Source: JBHENC01 sp046262295 (lineage in GTDB: Bacteria; Acidobacteriota; Blastocatellia; Pyrinomonadales; Pyrinomonadaceae). From it: a stretch of 64,000 nucleotides of DNA. Below are positions 49,530 through 59,585 of the stretch, piece by piece. How positions within the stretch are numbered: position 1 is the first letter of the stretch; each line of letters starts with the position of its first letter. The translations under genes were made by a program, and so were the position numbers. Where the stretch lies: positions 62,001 through 126,000 of the forward strand of contig JBHENC010000002.1 in NCBI GenBank assembly GCA_046262295.1, in the 5' to 3' direction. The notes under the pieces are model-generated. The model did no database searches. It was not told the DNA's origin and was given only the letters and a program-made list of their open reading frames with translations.

Positions 49530-49564
49530 AAGGCGCGGTAGTCCTCAAGAGACTACCGCGCCTT
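49530..49564. terminator. Bidirectional terminator (14-bp stem)
   Basis: AAGGCGCGGTAGTC (49530-49543), loop of 7 nt, and GACTACCGCGCCTT (49551-49564) form a perfect 14-bp stem with A- and T-rich flanks. It separates the methyltransferase (plus) from the TonB receptor (minus). Confidence 0.9.
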
Positions 49565-49615
49565 AAATATTAGTGGCGATTTGAAAGTCGGATTTTGATC
49601 CTGCTTAAATCTTCA

Positions 49616-52600
49616 CTAGAAGATCAGCTTCACTTGGTAGCGAACAACACGTCCGCCGCCGCTTGTGTTGACTGTATCGGGATTCAAAAAGAATCCCTGA
49701 GTCAGTGTGTTCGCACTGGAGTTGATACTGCCAGTGCCGCCAGCGCCGGTGCCGAAATTCGGATGATTGAATGCGTTGAAAAGTTCGGCGCGAGCTTCGA
49801 TTGACGTTGTTTCGCCAACGCGCGTCCGTTTCAGCAACGTCAAGTTGGTGTTTCTGAAGCCCGGTGAGCGTTCGGTGTTGCGCCCAAGAGAGCCTGTTCG
49901 CGCAACGCTTCCCGGCAGACCGGCGACGAATGCCGGATTAACGATAAACTGCGCCGTGTTCGGATCAATCGGCTGGAAAATCGGTGAGCCTGAAGAGGTT
50001 CGACCAATAATTATTTCAGGATTGATATAGCCGGTGATGAAGTTGTTTGCATCAACCACTGGCACAGCTCGCACACCGCGTTGACCGTTCGGATTAAAGT
50101 TCGGGCGATCTAATCCACCACCAAGCCCGTCAGCGTCAAAGATATTGAAGACTGTGAAGGGCGTGCCGGATTCAAATGTCGTCACACCTGCAATTTCAAA
50201 ACCGCCAAGCAATCGTCCCACCGCGCCACGTTGATCCTTGAAGAACGGAACATCGAAGACATATGTGAACGATGTGCGATTCGGGCGATCAAAGTTCGAG
50301 AGCGCACGCTCAGGCCTGCTTCCGACAAAAATCGTCGGAACTGCCTGACCGGCCGAATTGGTGGCAGTACCGTTTCCGAATACTTCATCACCGTTGCTAA
50401 GAAACTTGGAGCGAGTATACGCAGCGGTAAAGAGGAAATTGCTTGAGAAGCGACGGCGCACCTCAAATTGCGCGGAGTTGTAGCTCGATGAACCGCCGTT
50501 GGTGCGAACCGTTCGCGGCCCCTGTGTGTTATCCAGACGGAGTGTGGGTGTGCCGGTAAATCCTGCCGGCGTAATGCGCAGTTCGGGGCGCACCAGCGGA
50601 TTGTAGTCTTCGGTAAGAAAGAGCTTTCTTCCCTGTGAACCGACATACGAAACATCAAGCGTAACTTTGCCCGGCAACTCGCGCTGGAATCCAATCGAAT
50701 ATCTTTGGTAATAAGGATTCACCAGATTCGCCGCGATCAGGGTTTGTGAGCTCGAGGGCAAGACTCTGGCCGCTGTGGTTGGGAACTGACTGTTAAAGTT
50801 AGCCAATCCACGCGGGTTTGCCGAGGTCAACGTCGAAGTGGTGGTCGTCACAATCGTGTTCGGCGAAGAAGCCACCGAGTTTGATGTGATATTGTTGAAG
50901 AACGAGTCGTAACCGATTTGATAACCGGCGCGGAACACCGTTTTCTTTTCGCCGAAAAGACTCTTCATTAAACCGTTGGTGAATGTCGGCGAATAGGTAA
51001 TGCCCGCTGTCGGAGCAAAATTATTTTTGTCGGCTGGAATCCGGTTCGGCTCACTGAAAGGGCCTGTCAGCGTTGTCGGATTAACGTTAAAGAGACCTGT
51101 GAAAGCCGGTGTACGCAGCGAGTTGAAGGGAGTTCCGAATCTTTCATAGCGCACACCGAGCGTCACCGTCAGCGATTCTGTCGCTTTATAGCGATCTTGG
51201 AAGAAGACGGCTGTGCGGTAAAGCGTTGGATTGTAAATCGGGCTGCCGAAAACACGGCTCGCCGTTCCCGCGCCGCCAAAGTTGTCGATAAAATTACCGA
51301 GAGCCGTGAAGCCGCCACCAGCTCCGAAGGTCAGCGAGCCGCGCGTATTGGCCGGAGCTTGCTGACGCGAAATCTGGCGAAGAAAATCAACGCCGCCGCG
51401 TAACGTATGATCGCCCGCAACTTTGGTCACCGTATCCTGCACCTGATAGTTGTTGGCGATACGTCCCTGCGGGAAAGTCGCGTCAAGGCCAAGTGACGAC
51501 AGACCTGCGATGTTGGTTTGCGGAAGCGTGCCTGCGATAGCCGGATTGGAGATCGGGAAGCCCAGATCAATGCGGTTGTAAGCAAGGCGCAATTCATTCG
51601 TGACGGTCGGAGAAAAAACGTGCGTTTCGGAAACCAGAAAGTTTTTGTACTTGCTGGCGAAATCAGCGTCAAAACCTTCAAAGCCGGCGGTGCCGCCGAG
51701 AGGCTCGCCGGTAGTGTCCGACAGGTAGCGCGACGAAAATTGATCGTTGTCGCTGATCTTGTGGTCAATACGCAGCTGAAATTGCTTGCCGGTTGTGACA
51801 TCCGAAAAGCTTCGGATGAACGCTCCCGTCTCCACACTGCCGCGCGTTTGCTGCGCCGCCGGCAAGTTCTGGTTATCAAGGGAGATTGACGGGCGATTCG
51901 CCACCGGAGCAATGTTGTTCTGGGTCAGATTCAGCAGCTGATCAACATTCTGATTCGTGCCTGCCGGGAAAAGCGCGCGCAGGCGGTCACGTCCCGATTG
52001 TGTCAGAGTGGTCAGCGTAACCGTATTGCCAGGTATGCGGCTACGGTCTTCCTGATAAGCAACGAAGAAGAAGGTGCGATCACGACGCGTGTTCACTGCT
52101 CTTCCGCCTTCACCGAAGCGCGGCAAAAAGAGCGGGCCGCCGAAGGTCGCTGAAGGAATGAACTCGGTGGCGGTAAGCCGTCTGCCGCGCGCAATAACCG
52201 CTGGATTGCGCGATTGAAGACTCGTAATCGCATCGTCGGCGCTGGAGTCATACAGGAATGCAAGCGTGCCGTGAAATTGGCTGGTGCCGGATTTGGTAAT
52301 CACATTGACGACCGCACCACCCGCACGCCCGAATTCGGAATCGTAGTTAGAAGTCTGCACGGAAACTTCCTGCACGGCATCAGGATTTGTGATCTGGAAG
52401 CCCTGACCAGCGACAGAAATGTCGTTGTTTTCTGTGCCGTCAATCAAAAAGTTATTGGAGCGTCCGCGCGCACCGTTAACGGAGAAAGTGCCAACGCCCT
52501 GTGAACCGCGATTAGTAGAAACGCCCGGCAGCGTAAGCGCTAAGTCAACCGGATTACGTGTGCCAATCGGCAGTTCCGTGATTTGTTTGGGCGAAATGTT

Positions 52601-53005
52601 GCCGCCGCGCACGGGCGCTTCGGTTTGCAGCAGCGCACCTGCCTCTGCGGAAACATCAACCGTCACCGCCTGACTGCCGGTTTGCAGTGCCGTCGAGACA
52701 TCGCGGGTCTGGTTGGCCTGAACGATAACATCTGTCTGAGTCACCGTGCCAAAATTTGTCGCCGTGATGGTTACCGTATAATTTCCGAGATCAACGGCGT
52801 CAAAGCGATAGAAGCCTTCGTCGTTGCTCGTCGTCGTGCGGGCCACAGTGGTCTGTGTGTTAGTTAGTGTAATAGTTGCTCCCGGCACGACTGCACCGGC
52901 TTGATCGGTAACAGTTCCGCTGACCGTGCCACGACTGGTCTGGGCGGAAGCTGTCAGCGAAAAGCTGAGCAGCATCGTTAGGAGAATAAAAATTCTTATC
53001 TTCAT
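49616..53005 (-). CDS. TonB-dependent receptor, Oar-like (tandem copy 1)
   Basis: From ATG 53005, preceded by AGGAAAGAGAG, the product is 1129 residues: signal peptide MKIRIFILLTMLLSFSLTASAQ, carboxypeptidase-regulatory-like domain (SRGTVSGTVTDQAGAVVPGATITLTNTQTT), plug (LPIGTRNPVDLALTLPGVSTNRG, YDSEFGRAGGAVVNVITKSGTSQFHG), and a barrel ending VVRYQVKLIF. The neighbour at 53581 is a close paralogue, with long identical stretches (SQGVGTFSVNGARGRSNNFLIDG). It is probably an outer-membrane importer of an unknown large ligand. It shares upstream elements with the paralogue (see findings). The first ATG at 53086 would add a non-signal-like extension. Confidence 0.93.
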   Translation of the reverse strand: MKIRIFILLTMLLSFSLTASAQTSRGTVSGTVTDQAGAVVPGATITLTNTQTTVARTTTSNDEGFYRFDAVDLGNYTVTITATNFGTVTQTDVIVQANQTRDVSTALQTGSQAVTVDVSAEAGALLQTEAPVRGGNISPKQITELPIGTRNPVDLALTLPGVSTNRGSQGVGTFSVNGARGRSNNFLIDGTENNDISVAGQGFQITNPDAVQEVSVQTSNYDSEFGRAGGAVVNVITKSGTSQFHGTLAFLYDSSADDAITSLQSRNPAVIARGRRLTATEFIPSATFGGPLFLPRFGEGGRAVNTRRDRTFFFVAYQEDRSRIPGNTVTLTTLTQSGRDRLRALFPAGTNQNVDQLLNLTQNNIAPVANRPSISLDNQNLPAAQQTRGSVETGAFIRSFSDVTTGKQFQLRIDHKISDNDQFSSRYLSDTTGEPLGGTAGFEGFDADFASKYKNFLVSETHVFSPTVTNELRLAYNRIDLGFPISNPAIAGTLPQTNIAGLSSLGLDATFPQGRIANNYQVQDTVTKVAGDHTLRGGVDFLRQISRQQAPANTRGSLTFGAGGGFTALGNFIDNFGGAGTASRVFGSPIYNPTLYRTAVFFQDRYKATESLTVTLGVRYERFGTPFNSLRTPAFTGLFNVNPTTLTGPFSEPNRIPADKNNFAPTAGITYSPTFTNGLMKSLFGEKKTVFRAGYQIGYDSFFNNITSNSVASSPNTIVTTTTSTLTSANPRGLANFNSQFPTTAARVLPSSSQTLIAANLVNPYYQRYSIGFQRELPGKVTLDVSYVGSQGRKLFLTEDYNPLVRPELRITPAGFTGTPTLRLDNTQGPRTVRTNGGSSSYNSAQFEVRRRFSSNFLFTAAYTRSKFLSNGDEVFGNGTATNSAGQAVPTIFVGSRPERALSNFDRPNRTSFTYVFDVPFFKDQRGAVGRLLGGFEIAGVTTFESGTPFTVFNIFDADGLGGGLDRPNFNPNGQRGVRAVPVVDANNFITGYINPEIIIGRTSSGSPIFQPIDPNTAQFIVNPAFVAGLPGSVARTGSLGRNTERSPGFRNTNLTLLKRTRVGETTSIEARAELFNAFNHPNFGTGAGGTGSINSSANTLTQGFFLNPDTVNTSGGGRVVRYQVKLIF

Positions 53006-53580
53006 ATAGGGTCTCTCTTTCCTGATTGTTTTGCGGGGTAATGGCTTACTACCGGGATTACTACTAGGAATGCCGCAATCTGCCACTCATGATAAATGAA
53101 TGTTTGGACACTGGTAAGTAACAGCAAACATTATGCCGTACATCTCAAACCGCCGTATTGACCGTTTTCCTTAGGTTTTCCGGTTCGGTTGGGTAATCTC
53201 CGGGCAATTCCTATCCGAAAAACGAGTGAGCAATCCAATAATTTGGAAGTCCGGCTATCCGCTGATGTAGGTTTTGCGAGGCAGACCGGCTTCACTCACA
53301 GTGTAAGTTGTCGTGAATAGGATGAATCTCATTCGATCTCTTCAAGTGGAGAGTGTCGCTTTGGCTTCTTTATTGAGTAAATTCTATGAATCTTAAGACC
53401 GGTTCATTCGGGACTGACGAATCTGAAGGGCGGTCATAAAGAGCCGGATCGCACCGTGATGGCAGCAAACGTAGCTGAATGTGACGTAGTAAAACCAATG
53501 CCCGGCAATTATAATTGCCGGGCATTGGTTTTACTGAAAAAGTGAAAGTTAGGCCTTCACTTCCTTAAAAGCTTTGTTTA
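53006..53580. other. Spacer between the tandem TonB receptors: promoter and terminator
   Basis: 575 nt. The right side holds the terminator of copy 2 (53488-53535). The left side is the upstream region of copy 1, with three short blocks conserved with the upstream region of copy 2: CAGCAAACATTATGCC (53122-53137), TATCCGAAAAAC (53212-53223) and ATCCAATAATTTGGAA (53233-53248), the last containing the inverted repeat TCCAA-N4-TTGGA. No protein-coding frame is visible. Confidence 0.6.
53488..53535. terminator. Very long perfect palindromic terminator (48 nt)
   Basis: AGTAAAACCAATGCCCGG and so on, 24 bp perfectly complementary with no loop beyond the central dinucleotides. It lies 46 nt past the stop of the copy-2 TonB receptor on the minus strand and has A/T runs at the ends. 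It acts as its terminator. Confidence 0.85.
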
Positions 53581-56500
53581 TCAGAAGATAAGCTTTATTT
53601 GATAGCGTATCACGCGCCCACCGCCATCGGTGGCGGGTGTATCCGGATTCAGAAAGCGTCCCGGAAGCGTGGTCGTTGCATTAGCCGAGATTGCTCCTCC
53701 GCCGGGCGAAAAAGGACTGACGCTGCCCTGCAAGAAGTTCGGATGGTTGAAGACGTTGAAGAATTCCGTGCGGAATTCAACCAGCTTGCTTTCCGAAATC
53801 CTCGTTTTCTTGAACAAGTTAAGGTTTGTGATTCTTGTTCCCGGCCCACGCTCCGTATTGCGGCCAAGCGAACCGAAGCGCGGAACGCTGCCCGCAAGCC
53901 CGGCCGTGAAGGCAGGATTCACAATGAACTGTGCGGTGTTCGGATCAATCGGCGCATTACCGGCGTCGGGATTAGTATAGCCGGTAATAAATCCTTGGGC
54001 ATTAACTACCGGAATAGCACGAACGCCGCGCTGTCCGTTCGGATTGAAGTTGGGACGTTCAAGCCCTCCGCCGATACCGTCGGAATCCAAACCGTTAAAG
54101 ACGGTAAACGGCACACCGGACTCAAAAGTAGTCACGCCGGAGATTTGGAAACCGCCTAAAGCTCTTCCGATGAATCCGCGCTGCTCTCTGAGGAACGGTA
54201 TCTCGTAAACATAAGTGAAGACAGCACGGTGTGTGCGGTCAAGCACCGACGGCCCGCGTTCAAATCGATCTCCACCCAGGATTGCGGGTAAGGCGAAGAA
54301 CGATGTGGACGTTTGACCGCCCGGAGCAAAGACCTCACTCTGGTTATCGAGCAGTTTGGAATAGGTATAAGAACCGGTCGCCGTTAAGTTATTGGCGAAG
54401 CGGCGCCGAACTTCGATCTGTCCCGAGTTATAGCTGGATGAACCGCCATTGGTGCGAACCGTGCGCGCGCCCTGTATGTTGTCCAAGCGGCCTGAAGTCG
54501 CCCCCGTAAAGCCTGCGGGTGTGACGCGCAATTCCGGTCGGACGAGCGGGTTAGCGTCTTCATTGATAAAGAGCTTTGTTCCCTTCGATCCGACGTAAGC
54601 TAAATCAAGGACGAGCTTGTACGGCAACTCTCTTTGGAATCCGGCTGAATACCTCTGGTAGTACGGGTTAACCAGATCCGGCGCAATCAATGTTTGCGAG
54701 CTAAGTGGCGAGAGTGCGCCGGCGACGGTCGGGAGTTGGCTGGAAAGATTCGGCAAGCCGCGCGGGTTGGCTGCGGATACTGTTGAGGGAGTGGTGGTTG
54801 CGATAACATTAGGCGAAGAGGTCGCCGCGTTCGAGGAGATATTATTGAAGAAAGAATCGTAACCGATCTGGTAGCCAGCGCGGAAAACGGTCTTCTTCTC
54901 GCCAAACAGACGACCCATAAAGCCGTTCGTGAATGACGGCGAGTAAGCGACGCCAATCGTCGGGGCGAAGTTATTCTTATCTGCCGGAACGCTATTCGGC
55001 TGGCTGAAGGGGCCGGTAAGTGTCGCTGGATTAACATTGAAGAGTCCGGTAAAGGCAATCGTTCGTATGGCATTGAACGGCGTTCCGAATCTTTCATAAC
55101 GCACACCGAGCGTGAGCGTCAAAGCCTCGCTTGCCTTGTAGCGGTCTTGAAAGAAGAGCGCTGTGCGGTTCAACCCAGGTGTGTTCGTTGCGTTGCCAAA
55201 AGTACGGTTTGCGGAACCGCTCGAACCACCAAAATTGTCTACAAAGTTGCCTAAAGCGGTAAAGCCATTGCTGGCATTAAAGTTGAGCGATCCGCGTGTG
55301 TTCTGCGGCGGAACGTCAGTCGTAATCTGGTGAAGGTAGTCAATGCCGCCACGAAAGCTATGATTGCCAAACACCTTGGTTGCTGTGTCTTGAACAACAT
55401 AGTTATTTGCGTTACGTCCCTGCGGGAACGTCGCATCAATACCTAGAGAAGAGATACTGGCAACATTAAATGCCGGAAGCGTGCCCGCCGGCCCGCTCGG
55501 ATCGGAGAGCGGAAACCCGAATCGGATGCGGTTATAGGCGAGGCGCAGCTCGTTGGTCACCGTCGGCGAGAAGACATGGGTTTCGCTGATCAGGAAATTG
55601 TCATAGTTTTGGGCGAAGTCGGCATCGAAGCCTTCGAATCCGGCGGTGCCGCCCTGCGGCGAGAGCGACCTGTCATACAGGTAGCGCGCCGAAAGCTGAT
55701 CGTTTTCGCCCAGCTTGTGGTCAATGCGTATTTGAAACTGCCTCTCGGTTGAGAGCAGCGCGAAATTTCTAAAGAACGTGCCGAATTCTACGTTGCCGCG
55801 ATTAACGCCGTTGACCGTGCCGAGCGCGATGTTAAAGGGGCTGGCGGTACCGACGGAAGTCTGTGTCGAGTTCAACAGCACATCAACGTTAGAGCTTGTG
55901 CCCGCAGGGAAGAGCTGTCGAAGAGTCGCGCGTCCTGCTGCGGTCGGTGTGGTCAACTGTACCTGCGCTGACGAGCGCTGGCGGTCCTCATCGTAGCCGA
56001 CAAAGAAGAATGTCCGGTCACGTCCGGTATTGACGGCGCGTCCACCTTCTCCAAAGCGAGGCGTAAAGAGCGGCCCGCCAAAGGTGCCGGCAAAAATATT
56101 TTCAATACCGAACGGCGGACGACCACGTTGCACATTCGCGGGATTACGGCCTTCCGAACTGGTCAGCGCATCATCGCGCCTTGAATCGAGCAGATAAGAA
56201 AGGGTGCCGTGAAAATCCCTGCCACCACCCCTGGTGATTACATTGACGACAGCGCCACCGGCGCGTCCGAACTCCGCATCGTAGTTTGAGGTCTGAACGG
56301 AAACCTCCTGCACGGCGTCTGGATTGATAATGCGGAAAGCTTGGCCGGCGACGCCGACATCGTTGTTCTCAACGCCGTCGATTAAGAAGTTGTTGGAGCG
56401 TCCGCGCGCGCCATTGACGGAGAATGTGCCGACGCCGAAACCGCCGCGATTAGAAACTACACCCGGCAACGTGAGCGCGAGCGCGACCGGATTGCGTCCG

Positions 56501-56943
56501 GCAATCGGCAGCTCTGTGATCTGTCTCGGTGAAATGTTGCCGCCGCGCACAGGCGCTTCGGTTTGCAGCAATTCGCCCGCGTTGGCAGACACGTCTACCG
56601 TTACCTGCTGGCCGCCAGGCTGTAATGTGACAGGTACATCCGCCGTTTGATTGGCTTGTACGGTAATGTTCGTTTGGGTCACTTCACCGAAATTGGTTGC
56701 CGTAATACCAACCGAATAAGTGCCGAGGTCAACGGCGTCAAAGCGATAAAATCCTTCATCATTCGAAGTCGTCGTACGACTGATAGAGGTTTGGAGATTG
56801 GTTAGAGTAATGTTCGCGCCAGGAACTACCGCGCCAGCTTGATCCGTGACAGTGCCGCTTACAGTGCCGCGACTGGTCTGGGCAAAGAGTGTCAACGAGA
56901 AGCTAAACAGGATAGCCGTGAAAACAAAGGCCTTAAATTTCAT
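53581..56943 (-). CDS. TonB-dependent receptor, Oar-like (tandem copy 2)
   Basis: This 1120-residue receptor has the same architecture as copy 1: signal peptide (MKFKAFVFTAILFSFSLTLFAQ), CarboxypepD_reg-like domain with SRGTVSGTVTDQAGAVVPGANITLTN, plug and barrel ending VIRYQIKLIF. Its ribosome site AGGAAAGAGAGA is nearly identical to copy 1, and so is much of the promoter region. The ligand is unknown. The two genes probably arose by tandem duplication and now differ mainly in the extracellular loops, as expected if each binds a different ligand. It is the promoter-proximal gene of the pair but has its own terminator. Confidence 0.93.
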   Translation of the reverse strand: MKFKAFVFTAILFSFSLTLFAQTSRGTVSGTVTDQAGAVVPGANITLTNLQTSISRTTTSNDEGFYRFDAVDLGTYSVGITATNFGEVTQTNITVQANQTADVPVTLQPGGQQVTVDVSANAGELLQTEAPVRGGNISPRQITELPIAGRNPVALALTLPGVVSNRGGFGVGTFSVNGARGRSNNFLIDGVENNDVGVAGQAFRIINPDAVQEVSVQTSNYDAEFGRAGGAVVNVITRGGGRDFHGTLSYLLDSRRDDALTSSEGRNPANVQRGRPPFGIENIFAGTFGGPLFTPRFGEGGRAVNTGRDRTFFFVGYDEDRQRSSAQVQLTTPTAAGRATLRQLFPAGTSSNVDVLLNSTQTSVGTASPFNIALGTVNGVNRGNVEFGTFFRNFALLSTERQFQIRIDHKLGENDQLSARYLYDRSLSPQGGTAGFEGFDADFAQNYDNFLISETHVFSPTVTNELRLAYNRIRFGFPLSDPSGPAGTLPAFNVASISSLGIDATFPQGRNANNYVVQDTATKVFGNHSFRGGIDYLHQITTDVPPQNTRGSLNFNASNGFTALGNFVDNFGGSSGSANRTFGNATNTPGLNRTALFFQDRYKASEALTLTLGVRYERFGTPFNAIRTIAFTGLFNVNPATLTGPFSQPNSVPADKNNFAPTIGVAYSPSFTNGFMGRLFGEKKTVFRAGYQIGYDSFFNNISSNAATSSPNVIATTTPSTVSAANPRGLPNLSSQLPTVAGALSPLSSQTLIAPDLVNPYYQRYSAGFQRELPYKLVLDLAYVGSKGTKLFINEDANPLVRPELRVTPAGFTGATSGRLDNIQGARTVRTNGGSSSYNSGQIEVRRRFANNLTATGSYTYSKLLDNQSEVFAPGGQTSTSFFALPAILGGDRFERGPSVLDRTHRAVFTYVYEIPFLREQRGFIGRALGGFQISGVTTFESGVPFTVFNGLDSDGIGGGLERPNFNPNGQRGVRAIPVVNAQGFITGYTNPDAGNAPIDPNTAQFIVNPAFTAGLAGSVPRFGSLGRNTERGPGTRITNLNLFKKTRISESKLVEFRTEFFNVFNHPNFLQGSVSPFSPGGGAISANATTTLPGRFLNPDTPATDGGGRVIRYQIKLIF

Positions 56944-57317
56944 ATACTGTCTCTCTTTCCTGTTATTATTTAACAGGTCTCAAAGTTTCTATATTCAGAG
57001 TGTCGCAACCTGAAGTTGTCACTCAAGAAAAGGGGATACACGCTGTGAGCAAACATTGTGCCATCCACTCTAAGTCTGAACGACGCTTATTTTGCTATGC
57101 TTTTACTACCGGGAAGATTTCTCTATATCGTTAGCATCCGAAAAAATAGATTATCTATCCAATAATCTGGGAACCGCTATTTTATGAACAGGGAACAGTT
57201 GCCACAAATGGTTTCAAGGCACTGTTTAATCGCTGCTGTCGCTTATAAACCCAATCGTCATGCGGTTTCTATCCTTCTTACCCTTTGCATTTTGTGTGGT
57301 CTATTGCTAATTGACTT
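56944..57317. other. Divergent promoter region between TonB receptor copy 2 and formimidoyltransferase
   Basis: 374 nt without a gene. For the minus direction it contains GAGCAAACATTGTGCC (57047-57062), CATCCGAAAAAA (57135-57146) and ATCCAATAATCTGGGAA (57157-57173), matching the blocks upstream of copy 1 in the same order and with nearly the same spacing from the start codon. The plus side ends at ATG 57318. Confidence 0.6.
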
Positions 57318-58244
57318 ATGAATGCCCTTATCGAGTGCGTGCCAAACTTTAGCGAAGGGCGTAGCAGCGAAACAATTAGACGCCTTGCGGAAGCGGTTGA
57401 GTCAGTGGCAGGAGCGGTGGTGCTCAACACGCATCTGGACGCGGATCATAATCGCTCTGTGGTGACGTTTGCCGCTGCGCCGGAAGTGATTGTGGAGGCG
57501 GCGGTGCGCGCCTGCGCGGTGGCCGCCGAGTTGATTGATTTACGCACGCACGCGGGCGTGCATCCGCGTATGGGCGCGTTGGATGTGCTGCCGTTTGTGC
57601 CGGTGCGGAATGTTTCGATGGATGAATGCGTGACGCTCGCGCACGCGGCGGGCGAGCGTATCGCGCGTGAGCTGGGGATTCCTGTCTACTTTTACGAGCG
57701 CGCGGCCTTGAAGCCGGAGCGCGCGAATCTGGAAGACGTGCGGCGCGGCGGTTTTGAAAAGCTGCGCGAAGAGATCGGCGTTGTGGCGGAACGCGCGCCG
57801 GATGTGGGCGCGGCGCGCGTGCATGAAAGCGCAGGCGCAGTGATAATCGGGGCGCGTCCGTTTCTGATCGCCTACAACGTGAATCTACTGACGGACGACG
57901 TGATGATTGCACGCCGCATCGCCGGTGCGGTGCGCGCGAAAGGCGGCGGGCTGCCATACTTAAAGGCGCTCGGCCTCGAACTTAAATCGCGCGGCCTCGT
58001 GCAAGTCTCTATGAATCTGGTCAACCCGGAAGTGACAGGATTGCATCAAGCGTTTGAGGCCGTCGCGCGTGAGGCGGCACGGCACGGCGTGCGCATCGCA
58101 GGCAGCGAAGTCGTCGGCCTCGTGCCGCAGTACGCATTCGACAATTGCGCCGAATACTTTTTGCAGTTGGAAAACTACTCGCCCGCCCTTGTGCTGGAAA
58201 ACCGCGTCGAAGCGATCCGCGCTGCGCGACGTGAAGGAACCTGA
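57318..58244 (+). CDS. Glutamate formimidoyltransferase
   Basis: This 308-residue protein is the formiminotransferase half of FTCD. It starts MNALIECVPNFSEGR, with the conserved VLNTHLDADHNRSVVTFAA block (His and Asp in the active site) and LRTHAGVHPRMGALDVLPFVPV. It moves the formimino group from formiminoglutamate to THF, a late step of histidine degradation. The cyclodeaminase half is absent. No other hut gene is in the window, so the pathway is not established. ATG 57318 has no obvious Shine-Dalgarno; the region upstream is the promoter of the TonB pair. Confidence 0.93.
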   Translation: MNALIECVPNFSEGRSSETIRRLAEAVESVAGAVVLNTHLDADHNRSVVTFAAAPEVIVEAAVRACAVAAELIDLRTHAGVHPRMGALDVLPFVPVRNVSMDECVTLAHAAGERIARELGIPVYFYERAALKPERANLEDVRRGGFEKLREEIGVVAERAPDVGAARVHESAGAVIIGARPFLIAYNVNLLTDDVMIARRIAGAVRAKGGGLPYLKALGLELKSRGLVQVSMNLVNPEVTGLHQAFEAVAREAARHGVRIAGSEVVGLVPQYAFDNCAEYFLQLENYSPALVLENRVEAIRAARREGT

Positions 58245-58388
58245 AAGCGCCTCACAATCAAAAGACCAACCATAGAGACCGTAGACGCACAGAGCAGACA
58301 GGATTAGAAAATAAGCTTTACCATCTCTTCTTAATCTTCCTGCCTCTCCGGTCGCTGTGGAAAAGTTTTCTGCTGCTTTTAGTATTCG

Positions 58389-59438
58389 TCACAAATGCTT
58401 GCGCATGAAAGTCATGATCTTCCAGCCGTCCAGATATTTCCAGGGTGTTTCGCCGCTCGTGTAGTGGCCGCAGGGAAGCCATGCGACATCAACGGGGAGG
58501 CCGAGCCGTTTGAACTCCGCAATCACGTCGCGCGTGAGATGCGCGGGAAACGTCAAATCGTGGCGCGCGGCGATAAAGCGCATCGGGCGCGGGCGAATGT
58601 TGAGCAGTCGCGGGATGTACGGGAAGGGGCTGATCGGTCGCCAGAACTCGCGCAACTCGTCGAGCGTCACTTCGTCGCCGAAACCTTCACGCACGTGTTG
58701 CGTAGAGATGCCGTGCCACGTCACGTCCGCGAAATAGCCGGAGACGTGATTGAAGACGCCGACATCAAGGCGTTCATCATGCGCGAAGGTGAGAAACCCC
58801 GCGCACGAACCGATGCTCGTGCCAATGATGCCGATGCGCTCGAAGCCGCGTTGCTCTATGAGCCATGCGATGGCGGCGCGGGCATCCAGCACGGCCTGTC
58901 GCATGGATTGAATCGTGCGCCCGATGTTGGAGCTGATGAGATGATCCGCGCGCTCCAGTTCGGGCGGGCGACGCGCTTCATGAAAGGGAAGCGTCAAACG
59001 CAGCGCCGCGATGCCGAAGCGATTAAGCAAGCGGCACAGTTCGACGTGGCTCGCTTCGTCCGCGTTCCACTGCGGCAACACCAGCACGGCGCGGCGCGGC
59101 TTTTCGTTTGTCTCTCCGTTCGCTTTTTTCGGTGCGAGGAGCGCAGAGAAAAAACGCGCATGGACAGTATTGTTCTCCGCTGAAGAAGTTTCGACGGCGC
59201 TCGTCCAAGTGAGTTGATCGCCCGCGAGACGGTAATCCGTGACGGGCGCGGGCAGCGCGTAAAACTCTTCGCTACGTTCGATTATTTCCGGCGCGTGTTG
59301 TGCGAAGAAGCGGCGCGGATCGTCGCCGTTCGCGTGCTCCGTGATAAAGGATGCGCCCCACTCGAAAGGGCGCACGATTCTGTTCTTGTCACGGTACGCG
59401 AGCTTGCGTTCGCGCGCGCGTATAAAGCTTCCCAGCAA
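58389..59438 (-). CDS. ABHD18-like alpha/beta hydrolase
   Basis: This 349-residue protein resembles the ABHD18/DUF2048 group, which is best known from eukaryotes. The N-terminal half includes RRAVLVLPQWNADEASHVELCRLL..., and the nucleophile elbow is IGTSIGSCAGF (Ser at about 215, the GxSxG motif as GTSIGS). The C-terminal block HDLTFPAHLTRDVIAEFKRLGLPVDVAWLPCGHYTSGETPWK carries the likely catalytic His (PCGHYT) and acid (HDLTFP). No signal peptide. It probably hydrolyses an ester or lipid. The gene is transcribed toward the formimidoyltransferase gene from 59438. Confidence 0.8.
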   Translation of the reverse strand: MLGSFIRARERKLAYRDKNRIVRPFEWGASFITEHANGDDPRRFFAQHAPEIIERSEEFYALPAPVTDYRLAGDQLTWTSAVETSSAENNTVHARFFSALLAPKKANGETNEKPRRAVLVLPQWNADEASHVELCRLLNRFGIAALRLTLPFHEARRPPELERADHLISSNIGRTIQSMRQAVLDARAAIAWLIEQRGFERIGIIGTSIGSCAGFLTFAHDERLDVGVFNHVSGYFADVTWHGISTQHVREGFGDEVTLDELREFWRPISPFPYIPRLLNIRPRPMRFIAARHDLTFPAHLTRDVIAEFKRLGLPVDVAWLPCGHYTSGETPWKYLDGWKIMTFMRKHL

Positions 59439-59585
59439 GTTTGTTTACTGCCTCTCGAAAACGTAGTTTATCGAATCTCTCTTTAATTCTTATCCTAAAA
59501 GCTACGCGCCCGTGAAATCAAGCGCGCACGCGGAATCTTCATCTTAATCTTGCGTTGAAAAGAAGCGGAGCCGAAAGCGTCTTCC

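Noticed and set aside
58395..59183. 262-codon open frame opposite the ABHD18-like hydrolase
   Set aside because: Antisense of a GC-rich gene; the hydrolase strand shows family motifs.
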